NCBI GenBank assembly: GCA_031277615.1
Contig: JAITMC010000018.1
Coordinates: 1 to 64,000 of the forward strand
Direction of reading: 5' to 3'
Length of the DNA stretch: 64,000 bases
Origin: Chryseobacterium sp.
Lineage (GTDB): Bacteria > Bacteroidota > Bacteroidia > Flavobacteriales > Weeksellaceae
Under the pieces are notes generated by a model. That model searched no databases. It saw only the letters and a list, made by a program, of their open reading frames with translations, and was not told the DNA's origin. This document shows positions 52,962-62,341 of this stretch, piece after piece. Each line of letters starts with the position of its first letter. The first letter of the stretch is position 1. Made by a program: the position numbers and the translations under genes.

Positions 52962-53827
52962 TTAGAAGAGTGAAATATAACGAAATTGATTTCGCAAAAT
53001 ATACTAAATGCCTTGAAAACTCACTCCAAAAAAACTGGTATGCACAAAAAGAAGTGCTGGATCAGCTTTCAGGGAACTGGCACATCCTGGTATATGGTGA
53101 TTATGAAGCCGTAATGCCTGTCCATCTGGATCGGAAATTAGGCGTCCGTTTCGTTAATATGCCCCTTTTTTGCCAGCAGCTGGGAATTTTCTCAAAAGAA
53201 GAAAATCCTAAGATCAATGATCAGTTCCAGCATTTTTTGAATAAAAAATACCTGCTTTTCCTGTATTGCTTCAACCAGTACAATGCTTTTTCAGCTGAAA
53301 CGGGTAAAAGGAAAAATTATATCATTCCAGTTTCTGATTATGTCATCTTACGAAGAAAGAAATATTTCAAAGGACGGAAATCTACAGCAAAAGCCGCTCA
53401 GCATCTTCATTATAAAGAAATTGAACTCAATGAACAGAGTCTTTTGTTTTTCAAAGGCAATTTAAAAGGCCTTTCAAAAGAATCAGACTGGTTAAAACTA
53501 AAAAATTACCTTTTTTTCCTTTCAGAAAATTCTTCCCTTAAACTTTGTGGAGCCTATTTTAATGATATTCTGATCAGTCTGGCAGTTTTGGTTTCGGATA
53601 AAGAGCAGTTTTCACTATTAAGCCTGGTGAATGACGAGGATTATAAAAATGAAAATGGAGCTTCCTTTGTAATCGACCGGATTCTGGAACTTTATATCCA
53701 TGAAAAATCATTTAATTTTATGGGCAGTAATATCCGTGGAATTCAGGTTTTCTTCAAAAGCTTCGGAGCGGAACTTCATGAATATGCTTTTCTTGAAAAT
53801 AAAATCCTTAAACGATTTTACAGCTGA
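52958..53827 (+). CDS. GNAT/FemAB-like hypothetical protein
   Basis: A 289-residue cytosolic protein. The overall pattern, including YGDYEAVMPVHLDRKLGVRF, LFCQQLGIFS, AAYFNDI-type strands and YIHEKSFNFMGSNIRGIQVF, resembles acyltransferases with the FemAB/GNAT fold seen in many Bacteroidetes. There is no clear acetyl-CoA pyrophosphate loop, so the donor (acyl-CoA or aminoacyl-tRNA) is open. The ATG overlaps radC by four bases. The function in relation to RadC is unknown. Confidence 0.65.
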   Translation: MIRRVKYNEIDFAKYTKCLENSLQKNWYAQKEVLDQLSGNWHILVYGDYEAVMPVHLDRKLGVRFVNMPLFCQQLGIFSKEENPKINDQFQHFLNKKYLLFLYCFNQYNAFSAETGKRKNYIIPVSDYVILRRKKYFKGRKSTAKAAQHLHYKEIELNEQSLLFFKGNLKGLSKESDWLKLKNYLFFLSENSSLKLCGAYFNDILISLAVLVSDKEQFSLLSLVNDEDYKNENGASFVIDRILELYIHEKSFNFMGSNIRGIQVFFKSFGAELHEYAFLENKILKRFYS

Positions 53828-54127
53828 TAAAAAACCATTCTTCTTCGGTTGTTCTGTTTTAAAAATTATCATCAGATTTGCTTTCAGTGGAAATTACCCT
53901 GTACTGTCGGACTGTATTTAATTGAAATCAGCTCCGGCCAGAATAAAAGAGTTAAGAAAATCATCAGAAAAATAATAAGATGTACTGTCGGACAATTCAT
54001 ATTGTCAGGTTTTTTAATGTTCGGGCATCGTTATTTTGTGAATAATATTATTTCACCATTTCGAAAAGGATATCTGTAAAAAATCTTTAGAACCCGGAAA
54101 ATAATTAGTAATTTTGCAGTCTAAATT
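53828..54127. other. Intergenic region with two related blocks
   Basis: About 300 non-coding bases. TGTACTGTCGGAC occurs at 53900-53912 and 53981-53993, and ATCATCAGA at 53868-53876 and 53960-53968, suggesting two decayed copies of a roughly 80-90 base element. TAATTTTG at 54109-54116, with TTTA (54086-54089) 19 bases before it, may be the promoter of the next gene. Confidence 0.4.
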
Positions 54128-54640
54128 ATGGCTAGTTTTTCAGGATATCTACCGTATGCTTTTGCATTGATCATTGCAATTCCTTTTTTGGTTTTGCTGA
54201 GACAATTTGTACACTCGTACATTACCCTTAAAAATCAGGAGATCAAACTTCTTTCTGTAAAATCAAATACCGAGAACAAGGCACATTCTTATGAGAGGAT
54301 GACTCTTTTTCTCGAAAGAATGAAGCCCTCCAACCTCATTCAGAAATTTGATAGGGACCTTGCCGTTCATGAGTTTATTTTCCTTACTGAAAAAGCCATC
54401 AATGAAGAATTTGAATACAACTCTTCACAGCAGCTTTATCTTAGCAAAAATTCATGGAAGAATATTGTGGATTCCAAAAATGCAGTAACAGCCCTGCTTC
54501 ATAAAACCTATGAAGGATTAAAGGGAAATGCTGATCTGGATGAATTCAAAACTATTTTCATCATGAATTATATGGAAAGTGAAGATTATATCTCGGCTAC
54601 CATTGAAGACCTTAGAAGAGAAATTTTAATAATAACTTAA
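54128..54640 (+). CDS. Membrane-anchored hypothetical protein
   Basis: A 170-residue protein with one N-terminal membrane helix (about 8-28, AFALIIAIPFLVLLRQF) and a helical, charged cytosolic part. Segments such as YERMTLFLERMKPSNLIQKF and HEFIFLTEKAINEEFEYN match a family conserved in Flavobacteria (called DUF7935 by some resources, from memory). No catalytic motif is present. It lies 17 bases upstream of the soluble pyrophosphatase gene, on the same strand, probably in the same transcript. Confidence 0.65.
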   Translation: MASFSGYLPYAFALIIAIPFLVLLRQFVHSYITLKNQEIKLLSVKSNTENKAHSYERMTLFLERMKPSNLIQKFDRDLAVHEFIFLTEKAINEEFEYNSSQQLYLSKNSWKNIVDSKNAVTALLHKTYEGLKGNADLDEFKTIFIMNYMESEDYISATIEDLRREILIIT

Positions 54641-54657
54641 AAAATAACAGATAAATA

Positions 54658-55269
54658 ATGATTCCAAATTTTAAAGCACATCCATGGCATGGAATTACTG
54701 CGGGAGAAGATGCGCCAAATGTTGTCAATGTATTTGTGGAAATCGTTCCTTCAGATACGATTAAATATGAAGTAGACAAAGAAACAGGATATTTAAAGGT
54801 AGACAGGCCTCAGAAATTTTCTAATATTATCCCTGCTTTGTACGGGTTTGTTCCAAGAACATACTGTCACAATGAAGTAATGAAACTGGCTGTAGAAGCC
54901 GGAGCAGATGATGTAACGATGGGAGATCACGACCCTCTTGATATCTGTGTACTAAGCTCTCACAACATTCATGCAGGAGGTCTTTTGATGGAAGCTATTC
55001 CAATCGGAGGATTCAAAATGATTGACGGAGGTGAAGCTGATGACAAGATCGTTGCCGTAATGATCGGTGACCATGCTTTCGGACATTTCAGAGATATTTC
55101 TGAACTTCCTGAAGCAGAAGTAAAGAGATTGATGCACTACTTCCTTACCTATAAAAACCTTCCGGATGAGCCTGCAAAATGCAGAATTCATGAAATCTAC
55201 GGAGCTGAACATGCCAGAAAAGTAATTAAGGCTTCTCAAACGGATTATGCTAATAAATTCGGCGGATAA
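54658..55269 (+). CDS. ppa: Soluble inorganic pyrophosphatase (family I)
   Basis: A 203-residue cytosolic enzyme that hydrolyses pyrophosphate to two phosphates. Family I markers are DTIKYEVDKETGYLKVDRPQ, the loop YGFVPRTYCHN and the metal site DHDPLDICVLS (three Asp). The C-terminal part is KCRIHEIYGAEHARKVI. It lies 186 bases upstream of the membrane-bound pyrophosphatase on the same strand, but a strong terminator lies between them. Confidence 0.94.
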   Translation: MIPNFKAHPWHGITAGEDAPNVVNVFVEIVPSDTIKYEVDKETGYLKVDRPQKFSNIIPALYGFVPRTYCHNEVMKLAVEAGADDVTMGDHDPLDICVLSSHNIHAGGLLMEAIPIGGFKMIDGGEADDKIVAVMIGDHAFGHFRDISELPEAEVKRLMHYFLTYKNLPDEPAKCRIHEIYGAEHARKVIKASQTDYANKFGG

Positions 55270-55290
55270 AATTCCCCGGTTCTATCATAT

Positions 55291-55325
55291 AAAAAGGGTA
55301 AACGATTTTTCGTTTATCCTTTTTT
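55291..55325 (+). terminator. Rho-independent terminator between the pyrophosphatases
   Basis: AAAAAGGGTAAACG (55291-55304) pairs with CGTTTATCCTTTTT (55311-55324) with one G-T pair and a 6-base loop. It separates ppa from hppA transcription. Confidence 0.85.
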
Positions 55326-55455
55326 ATTGGCTGTTTTCTGAAGGTATGTTCTGAACTTTTATAAGCCCTCTACTTCAAACTGTTGATTTTTTTTGATGTT
55401 TTAGTGGTAATTATTTATTATATTTAATTTTCTATTACCAAAAAAATATTAAACT

Positions 55456-58191
55456 ATGGATCTATTTGTGTTAGTGCCAATTTTTGGTGTTGTTGCACTG
55501 CTGTACACATTTTTGCAAAGCAATTGGGTGAGCAGACAGAATGCCGGAAATGAAAAAATGAAAATAATCAGCGGCCATATCGCTGACGGTGCCATGGCTT
55601 TCCTAAAGGCCGAGTACAGGATTTTAACCTATTTCGTAGTCGTTGTTGCTATTCTTCTGGCAGTTATGGGCTCCAGTAATGCCAACTCCCACTGGAGTAT
55701 CGGAGTTGCTTTTGCCGTAGGAGCCGTATTTTCTGCCCTGGCAGGATTTATCGGGATGAAGATCGCTACCAAGGCTAACGTAAGAACAGCCGAAGCCGCC
55801 AAAACTTCCCTCTCAAAAGCGCTGAAGGTATCTTTTACCGGAGGTTCCGTCATGGGAATGGGAGTGGCCGGACTTGCCGTTCTGGGACTTGGTGCTTTAT
55901 TCCTGATCATCAGACAGATTTTTGCCCCTGAAGCAACGGTAGATTCCCATGAGATGGAAAGAACGATAGAAATTCTTACCGGCTTTTCTCTGGGAGCAGA
56001 ATCTATTGCCCTTTTCGCAAGAGTAGGTGGCGGAATTTACACAAAAGCGGCAGACGTGGGAGCTGATTTAGTAGGAAAAGTAGAAGCTGGAATTCCGGAA
56101 GATGATCCCAGAAATCCGGCAACCATTGCAGATAATGTGGGAGATAATGTAGGAGATGTAGCGGGAATGGGAGCTGACCTATTCGGTTCTTATGTGGCAA
56201 CCGTACTGGCAACCATGGTCTTAGGACGTGAAACAATTTCTGATGATGCGTTCGGAGGATTTGCCCCGATTCTTCTGCCGATGCTGATCGCGGGAACAGG
56301 AATCCTGTTTTCTATGGTAGGAACCCTGTTTGTAAGAATTAATGATAATGAAGGCTCATCCACTTCTTCTGTTCAGAATGCCCTTAATCTGGGGAACTGG
56401 GGAAGTATCGTTATCACGGCCATAGCTTCCTATTTCCTGGTGACTTACACCCTTCCTGAAACCATGACACTCAGAGGACATGAATTCACTAAAATGGGTG
56501 TTTTCGGAGCCATTATGGTAGGGCTTGTGGTAGGAACTTTAATGAGTATTATTACAGAGTATTATACGGCGATGGGTAAAAGACCGGTTTCCAGTATTGT
56601 GAGACAGTCTTCTACAGGCCACGCAACCAATATCATCGGTGGTCTGTCGGTTGGAATGGAATCTACACTGCTTCCGATTATTGTGCTGGCAGGTGGTATT
56701 TACGGATCTTATCTGTGTGCAGGACTTTACGGAGTAGCGATTGCCGCAGCGGGAATGATGGCCACTACAGCGATGCAGTTAGCTATTGACGCCTTTGGAC
56801 CGATTGCAGATAATGCAGGAGGAATCGCCGAAATGAGTGAACTGCCCAAAGAAGTTCGTGAAAAAACAGATATTTTAGATGCTGTGGGAAATACAACAGC
56901 TGCTACAGGAAAAGGATTTGCAATTGCTTCTGCGGCATTAACTGCCCTTGCTCTTTTTGCCGCTTTCGTAGGGATTGCAGGGATTGATGGTATTGATATT
57001 TACAGAGCAGATGTATTGGCAGGATTGTTTGTGGGCGGAATGATTCCATTCATATTCTCATCCTTAGCAATTACAGCGGTAGGACAAGCTGCTATGGCTA
57101 TGGTAGAGGAAGTTAGAAGACAGTTCCGTGAAATTCCAGGGATTCTGGAAGGAAAAGCACAGCCTGAATATGAAAAGTGCGTGGCTATTTCTACAGATGC
57201 TTCCATCAGAAAAATGATGCTTCCGGGAGCTATTGCCATTATTTCTCCTTTATTGATCGGCTTTATATTCGGACCTGAAGTACTGGGAGGATTCTTAGCC
57301 GGAGCTACCGTATGTGGTGTTCTGATGGGAATGTTCCAGAATAATGCCGGAGGAGCCTGGGATAACGCTAAAAAATCATTTGAGAAAGGTGTGGATATTA
57401 ACGGACAGACCTACTACAAAGGATCAGAGCCGCATAAAGCTTCCGTAACCGGAGATACCGTAGGAGATCCGTTTAAAGATACCTCCGGACCATCTATGAA
57501 TATCCTGATCAAGCTGATGTCTATTGTTTCATTAGTCATTGCTCCAACCCTTGCCGTGCTGCATAAAGATAAGATCGAAGCCAACCGGAAAGCTAAGATT
57601 GAAAGTCTGACCGGAGTATCGCAGGGAAGTTCTTCAACCGTCAATGTAGATCTGAAAACAATTTCAGCTTCTCCGGGCGAAATTAAAGGACATCTTAATG
57701 AGAATGGCGACTTTGTCTATGAAACAGGAAATATTCAGGAAATAAAGCTGAAAGGAGGTAAGACAATTGCCATCGGAGAAGGAAGTAAAGTATACCAGTT
57801 CTATAATGCTGTAAAGAAAAAAGAAGCGTCTGCTTTAAATCCTGATCAATGGTATACTATTGAAAATCTTTATTTTGAAACCGGATCCAGTGATCTGAAA
57901 ACCGGATCTGAAGTACAGCTGAACAACCTTGCCGAGATTTTGAATGCTTATCCCGATCTTAAAATAAAATTAGGAGGTTATACCGACAATACGGGAAATG
58001 AAGAGAGCAATCAGAAGCTATCCAACCTTAGAGCTCAGACGGCCAAGCTTAAGCTTCTGGAACTGGGAATCGGATCAGACAGGGTAGAAGCTGAAGGTTA
58101 CGGTTCGCAGCACCCTGTATGCGAAGCTAATGATACAGACGAGTGTAAGGCAAAAAACAGACGAATTGATGTGAGAATTCTGGCTTTATAA
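55456..58191 (+). CDS. hppA: Ion-pumping membrane pyrophosphatase fused to an OmpA-like domain
   Basis: A 911-residue protein. Residues about 1-700 form a membrane-bound pyrophosphatase with some sixteen helices. The substrate site is [20 protein letters not shown] with [20 protein letters not shown] (about 198-240). At residues 478-487 it reads [11 protein letters not shown]482 is at the position (A versus K) known to mark potassium-dependent enzymes, so sodium or proton pumping with potassium stimulation is expected. After a charged linker, residues about 795-911 are an OmpA-like peptidoglycan-binding domain ([40 protein letters not shown]). The fusion would tether an inner-membrane pump to the cell wall if the C-terminus is periplasmic. 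Confidence 0.93.
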   Translation: MDLFVLVPIFGVVALLYTFLQSNWVSRQNAGNEKMKIISGHIADGAMAFLKAEYRILTYFVVVVAILLAVMGSSNANSHWSIGVAFAVGAVFSALAGFIGMKIATKANVRTAEAAKTSLSKALKVSFTGGSVMGMGVAGLAVLGLGALFLIIRQIFAPEATVDSHEMERTIEILTGFSLGAESIALFARVGGGIYTKAADVGADLVGKVEAGIPEDDPRNPATIADNVGDNVGDVAGMGADLFGSYVATVLATMVLGRETISDDAFGGFAPILLPMLIAGTGILFSMVGTLFVRINDNEGSSTSSVQNALNLGNWGSIVITAIASYFLVTYTLPETMTLRGHEFTKMGVFGAIMVGLVVGTLMSIITEYYTAMGKRPVSSIVRQSSTGHATNIIGGLSVGMESTLLPIIVLAGGIYGSYLCAGLYGVAIAAAGMMATTAMQLAIDAFGPIADNAGGIAEMSELPKEVREKTDILDAVGNTTAATGKGFAIASAALTALALFAAFVGIAGIDGIDIYRADVLAGLFVGGMIPFIFSSLAITAVGQAAMAMVEEVRRQFREIPGILEGKAQPEYEKCVAISTDASIRKMMLPGAIAIISPLLIGFIFGPEVLGGFLAGATVCGVLMGMFQNNAGGAWDNAKKSFEKGVDINGQTYYKGSEPHKASVTGDTVGDPFKDTSGPSMNILIKLMSIVSLVIAPTLAVLHKDKIEANRKAKIESLTGVSQGSSSTVNVDLKTISASPGEIKGHLNENGDFVYETGNIQEIKLKGGKTIAIGEGSKVYQFYNAVKKKEASALNPDQWYTIENLYFETGSSDLKTGSEVQLNNLAEILNAYPDLKIKLGGYTDNTGNEESNQKLSNLRAQTAKLKLLELGIGSDRVEAEGYGSQHPVCEANDTDECKAKNRRIDVRILAL

Positions 58192-58214
58192 TCAGATAAA
58201 ATATATCAACCGAT

Positions 58215-58243
58215 AAAAGACACTGCATCTGGCGGTGTCTTTT
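58215..58243. terminator. Bidirectional terminator
   Basis: AAAAGACACTGC (58215-58226) and GCGGTGTCTTTT (58232-58243) form a 12-base stem with one G-T pair between convergent genes. Confidence 0.83.
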
Positions 58244-58262
58244 GTTTTAACGAATATCTGGA

Positions 58263-59402
58263 TTAAAGATTTTTTCTCAGATACTCCATCGCCTGAATAA
58301 TGACTTCATCCTTTTTAGCAAAGCTGAAGCGTACATAATCTGAATTCTGTTTCGAATGATAAAACGCCGAAAGAGGGAGACAGGCGGTCTTTTTCTCAAC
58401 CGTAAGCCACTTGGAAAATTCCACATCGGTCATTGTCCTTGAAATATTCCTGAAGTTAATAATTTGAAAAACACTTCCTTCCGCTTTTTGCAAAGGTTCC
58501 AAAGGAGTATTCTGAGCCATTTCATAAAGAAGGTCTCTTTTTTTCTGCATCACGGTTTGATTTTCAGATGCATCAAATACTTCAAGATACCGGGCCAATG
58601 CATACTGTGCAGGAGCATTGGCGCTATAAGAAATATATTGCTGATGGCATCTGAATTTTGAAGTCAGTTCTTCACAAGCAGCCATATAGCTTACCTTCCA
58701 ACCGGAAGTATGAAACATTTTCCCGAAAGAAAAGATACAGAACGTCCTGTTTTTGAGTTCAGGATGAAGAAAAGAACTGTAATGTTCGGCACCATCATAG
58801 CAGTACGTATCATAGATTTCTTCCGAAATCAGATAAATTTCCCGGTTTTTAATCAGCTCATACAATTGCTGCCAGTCCGTTGATTTCCATATTTTTCCGG
58901 TGGGATTTTGAGGTGAATTCACGATAATGGCTTTTGTTTTCTCCGAAATACATTTTTGAAACTTTTCCCAGTCCATAACAAAATCGGAATCGAGGTCATA
59001 GTAGACGGGTATACCTCCGTTTAAAACAACTGATGGCCCGTATGTATAGTAAGACGGCTGGATGATGATTACTTCATCTTCCTGATTTAAAACAGATCGG
59101 AGAGCCGTATGTAAAGCAAAGGTTGCACATGGAATAATGGTGATTTCATTCTCTTTCAGGTCAAGTTGGTGTTTGCGGGTCGAATTAAATGTAATGATAT
59201 TCTTTATCAGAAAAGGGCTGCCTGCAAGCGGTTCATAGTGATGGCTGTCATGGTCGGCAGACTCTTTCAGAAATGTTCTGAGCCGGCTGTCGATATCAAA
59301 ATCGGGAATTCCCAGCGATAAATCGAAGCTGTTATGCCTGACAGCAAGGTCTGCCATTTCAGTAAAAAATGAATAATGAGTAAATCCGTAAATTTTTTCC
59401 AT
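58263..59402 (-). CDS. PLP-dependent aminotransferase (methionine aminotransferase type)
   Basis: A 379-residue fold-type I aminotransferase. Marks are GIPDFDID near the start, NSPQNPTG (163-170), and the PLP Lys K228 in FSFGKMFHTSGWKVSYM. KMFHTSGWK is the signature of the YbdL/MtnE-like group that transaminates methionine and aromatic amino acids. It is cytosolic. The substrate preference is inferred by similarity. It is monocistronic, with a TATATTTG-like -7 element just upstream (complement of 59419-59426). Confidence 0.88.
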   Translation of the reverse strand: MEKIYGFTHYSFFTEMADLAVRHNSFDLSLGIPDFDIDSRLRTFLKESADHDSHHYEPLAGSPFLIKNIITFNSTRKHQLDLKENEITIIPCATFALHTALRSVLNQEDEVIIIQPSYYTYGPSVVLNGGIPVYYDLDSDFVMDWEKFQKCISEKTKAIIVNSPQNPTGKIWKSTDWQQLYELIKNREIYLISEEIYDTYCYDGAEHYSSFLHPELKNRTFCIFSFGKMFHTSGWKVSYMAACEELTSKFRCHQQYISYSANAPAQYALARYLEVFDASENQTVMQKKRDLLYEMAQNTPLEPLQKAEGSVFQIINFRNISRTMTDVEFSKWLTVEKKTACLPLSAFYHSKQNSDYVRFSFAKKDEVIIQAMEYLRKNL

Positions 59403-59703
59403 CGGTTTGCATTTATATCAAATATAAATAAATTTGCAATATGTTTATTAAATCGGCAAAATATTTATATTTATATTGTTTTATTGATCGTTTTACTGTT
59501 GATGTTGGTTGGTTTTTCGCAGATGTTTGTAGATTTGATGTATGTGTTTTAACCGTGTCATGGCCTTTGAAATTGCTGAATAGAACTAACATTCATCAGT
59601 TCCGATAAAACTTTATTCATTAAAACAGCCTTTAATAGGCAATTTGCAGGTTTCACCTTTCCGGTTCAATAAAAAATGTTATTTTTAGACAAATAATTAT
59701 CTT
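59403..59703. other. Divergent intergenic region
   Basis: About 300 AT-rich bases between the divergent aminotransferase and M28 peptidase genes. Apart from the -7-like element at 59419-59426 I see no repeat, gene or strong promoter. Confidence 0.4.
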
Positions 59704-60747
59704 ATGAAAAAACTACTTTTACCGTTATTTTCGGCAGCTGTAATGGTAAGCTGCGGAACTTCAAAAACGGCTGAAGCAACTTCTGTATCCACTTCTACTT
59801 CTGCTAAAGGTGATAAGGCTTTTCTTGCTGCATATAAGTTTATTAAGGCTGATGAGCTCAAGAAAAATTTATTTGTGATTGCTTCTGATGAAATGGGTGG
59901 AAGAGACACCGGAAGTCCCGGGCAGAAGAAAGCGGGTGAGTATATGATCAATTATTATAAAAGTCTTGGAATATCCTATCCAAAAGCTCTGGGCTCCTAT
60001 TATCAGAAGGTGCCGGCAGATTTCATGAATAAAAGAGGCGGGGGAAATCTTCCCGATTCGGAAAATATCATGGCTTTTATCGAAGGAAGCGAAAAACCTG
60101 ATGAAATTGTGGTGATTTCTGCTCATTATGATCACGTCGGAACCAAAAACGGAGTAGTTTATAACGGAGCAGACGATGACGGAAGCGGTACCGTAGCTGT
60201 AATGCAGATCGCAAAAGCTTTCCAGGAAGCTAAAAAAGCAGGAAAAGGTCCTAAAAGATCCATCCTGTTCCTTCATGTAACAGGCGAAGAGCATGGGCTG
60301 TTCGGTTCAGAATATTATACAAGTAATCCGGTTTTCCCACTGGCTAATACGGTGGTGGATCTTAATATCGATATGATCGGACGTGATGATCCGGACAACC
60401 GGGGGAAACAGTATGTATATGTGATCGGTTCCGATATGCTGAGCTCACAGCTTAAAGTCATCAGCGAAGAAGCCAATAAGAAAACCAACAATCTGGAACT
60501 GAATTATAAATATGATGATCCTAACGATCCTCAGCAGCTGTATTACCGTTCTGACCATTATAATTTTGCTAAAAACAATGTTCCGGTAGCATTCTATTTT
60601 GACGGAATTCATGAAGATTACCACCGTCCGACAGATGACGTGGAAAAAATTGATTACCCGTTATTGGAAAAAAGAACCCAGCTTGTTTTTGCAACGGCCT
60701 GGGAAATAGCCAACAGAGCGGAGAGAATTGTAGTAGATAAAAAATAA
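59704..60747 (+). CDS. M28-family zinc peptidase lipoprotein
   Basis: A 347-residue exported peptidase with a lipobox at C17 (AVMVSC). The zinc peptidase core shows SAHYDHVG and NGADDDGSGT (zinc ligands), TGEEHGLFGSEYY (Glu base and ligand), LNIDMIGRDD and DGIHEDYHRPTDD. This is the M28 aminopeptidase/PSMA-like group, which cuts N-terminal residues or peptides. It is anchored by lipid in the inner or outer membrane. It starts in an uncrowded region and is followed by a hairpin before the GNAT gene. Confidence 0.92.
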   Translation: MKKLLLPLFSAAVMVSCGTSKTAEATSVSTSTSAKGDKAFLAAYKFIKADELKKNLFVIASDEMGGRDTGSPGQKKAGEYMINYYKSLGISYPKALGSYYQKVPADFMNKRGGGNLPDSENIMAFIEGSEKPDEIVVISAHYDHVGTKNGVVYNGADDDGSGTVAVMQIAKAFQEAKKAGKGPKRSILFLHVTGEEHGLFGSEYYTSNPVFPLANTVVDLNIDMIGRDDPDNRGKQYVYVIGSDMLSSQLKVISEEANKKTNNLELNYKYDDPNDPQQLYYRSDHYNFAKNNVPVAFYFDGIHEDYHRPTDDVEKIDYPLLEKRTQLVFATAWEIANRAERIVVDKK

Positions 60748-60758
60748 TCCTAGGTTGA

Positions 60759-60798
60759 GCCGGAGATGCAGGCTGAATTGCTGCATCTTTGTGCCGGC
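60759..60798 (+). terminator. Stem-loop after the M28 gene
   Basis: AGATGCAG (60764-60771) and CTGCATCT (60781-60788) form an inner stem inside GCCGG (60759-60763)/CCGGC (60794-60798), with a TTGTG bulge. There is no T run. It may be a weak terminator or an mRNA end protector. Confidence 0.5.
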
Positions 60799-60816
60799 CA
60801 GATTCCATACATTAAA

Positions 60817-61266
60817 ATGAATATAATAATCCGTGAAGCTTTAAAGGAAGATATTACTCAGATCCAGAGCGTACGAAATGCGGTAAAAGAGAATGTACTT
60901 TCAGATCCTGGATTGGTCACTGATAAAGACTGTGAGGAGTTTCTTTTTGAAAGAGGAAAGGGCTGGGTTGCAGAAAAAGGAGATAAAATTTTAGGATTTT
61001 CAATCGTTGATCTGAAAGAGAATAACGTCTGGGCACTTTTTGTTGATCCTGCTTTTGAGAACCGGGGAATCGGAAGACAGCTTCATGATTGTATGCTGGA
61101 CTGGTATTTTACTCAGGTACAGGATGATCTGTGGCTGGGAACAGCTCCTAATACGAGAGCTGAAACATTTTACAGAAGGTCCGGCTGGAAAGAAAACGGA
61201 CTTCATGGCGAAAAAGAGATCAGGTTTGAAATGAATCCGGAACACTGGAAAAACAGAAAATTATGA
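60817..61266 (+). CDS. GNAT N-acetyltransferase
   Basis: A 149-residue GNAT protein starting MNIIIREALKEDITQIQSVR. Motif A is VDPAFENRGIGRQLHDCMLDW, with the R-x-x-G-x-G/A pyrophosphate loop. The C-terminal part WLGTAPNTRAETFYRRSGWKENG is typical. The substrate is unknown. The ATG at 60817 is preferred over an in-frame ATG 51 bases upstream inside the preceding stem-loop. It overlaps the next gene by four bases, so co-transcription is likely. Confidence 0.85.
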   Translation: MNIIIREALKEDITQIQSVRNAVKENVLSDPGLVTDKDCEEFLFERGKGWVAEKGDKILGFSIVDLKENNVWALFVDPAFENRGIGRQLHDCMLDWYFTQVQDDLWLGTAPNTRAETFYRRSGWKENGLHGEKEIRFEMNPEHWKNRKL

Positions 61267-61625
61267 AACAGCGTGTAAAATCAATCCGCCCGTTTATCGG
61301 TGCTGAAAATTTTGAAACAAGCCGGAATTTCTATAGAGATCTTGGGTTTGAAGAAGTTGTCCTGGAACCTAAATTATCTTTGTTTAAAAGAGATGAAACA
61401 GCTTTCTATCTGCAGGATTATGATGCTAAAGAATGGATAGATAATACCATGATCTTTATGGAAGTGGAAAATACCGATGACTTCTATAAAGAGCTTCAAT
61501 CCCTGAATCTCCCTGAAAAGTATAACGGAGCACGCCTGACCCCGGTAAGGACCATGGAATGGGGGAAAGAATGTTTTGTTCACGATCCTTCAGGAATCCT
61601 GTGGCACTTTGGGGAATTCTTTTAA
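61263..61625 (+). CDS. VOC/glyoxalase-like protein
   Basis: A 120-residue member of the vicinal oxygen chelate fold, with beta-alpha-beta repeats (RPFIGAENFETSRNFYRDLG, IFMEVENTDDFYKELQSLNL) and the family end FVHDPSGILWHFGEFF. Metal-binding residues of true glyoxalases are not all present, so it may bind a ligand instead, as in bleomycin-resistance-like proteins. It overlaps the GNAT gene by four bases and is 12 bases upstream of the endonuclease-V-like gene. Confidence 0.8.
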   Translation: MKQRVKSIRPFIGAENFETSRNFYRDLGFEEVVLEPKLSLFKRDETAFYLQDYDAKEWIDNTMIFMEVENTDDFYKELQSLNLPEKYNGARLTPVRTMEWGKECFVHDPSGILWHFGEFF

Positions 61626-61637
61626 TTTTAAAATTAC

Positions 61638-62138
61638 ATGATTTACGCATTCGATACATACTATTATGAGGATCATGCCAATACGGTATGCATCGCATTT
61701 GAAGACTGGACTTCTGAAAAGGAGTCTGCTATTTTTAATGAAAAAACAGAAATCAGTTCCGACTATGAAAGCGGTGCTTTTTACAAGAGAGAACTGCCCT
61801 GCATTCTTAGTTTACTTAAAAAAATAGCATTACAGAAAGGGGATATCATTATTGTTGACGGCTATGTAACCCTTGATAATGACGGAAAGATAGGGCTTGG
61901 CGGTTATCTGTATGAAGCGTTGAACAGTGAGTATCCTGTCGTGGGAATTGCAAAAAATGAATTTGCTGCCCCGGATTCTCTGCGGAGGAATATTTTCCGT
62001 GGAGAAAGTAAAACACCAATGTTCCTTACCGTGAAAGGAGCAGATGTTGATATGATTCTGAAAAAAGCAGAGCAGATGCATGGTCCGTACAGGATTCCGA
62101 CACTGCTGAAAAAACTCGATCAGCTTTCAAGGGCATAA
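61638..62138 (+). CDS. Small endonuclease-V-like protein lacking a conserved His
   Basis: A 166-residue protein whose landmarks fit endonuclease V: D6 in the first strand (AFDTYY), E52 in SGAFYKRELPCILSLL, D74 in IIIVDGYVTL, and YPVVGIAKNEF with K106. The His that follows the VDGxGxxH pattern in canonical enzymes is replaced by D80 (VDGYVTLD). The end GPYRIPTLLKKLDQLSRA resembles the C-terminal region. It is shorter than E. coli EndoV (about 223). Endonuclease V cuts next to deaminated bases or inosine; this member may be a variant or inactive. Confidence 0.7.
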   Translation: MIYAFDTYYYEDHANTVCIAFEDWTSEKESAIFNEKTEISSDYESGAFYKRELPCILSLLKKIALQKGDIIIVDGYVTLDNDGKIGLGGYLYEALNSEYPVVGIAKNEFAAPDSLRRNIFRGESKTPMFLTVKGADVDMILKKAEQMHGPYRIPTLLKKLDQLSRA

Positions 62139-62341
62139 GCTTCCGGGTATTTCGTCATTTAATCTTCGTTTATCTGATATATTAAAGTTCTGAATTATTA
62201 ATTCGGAACTTTTTTCCTTGATAATGTTAATTTATTTTCCTGATTATCATATTATTATTTAAAAAGTGATAAATATCATTACATTCTTATTTTTATTGAT
62301 TCTAAATAAATATAAATTTGTCTCCATAAAAAAAGGAATAT

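Noticed and set aside
53849-54079. A 76-codon frame after the FemAB-like gene
   Set aside because: It spans the decayed repeats, has an unusual composition, and lacks a start context or family motifs.
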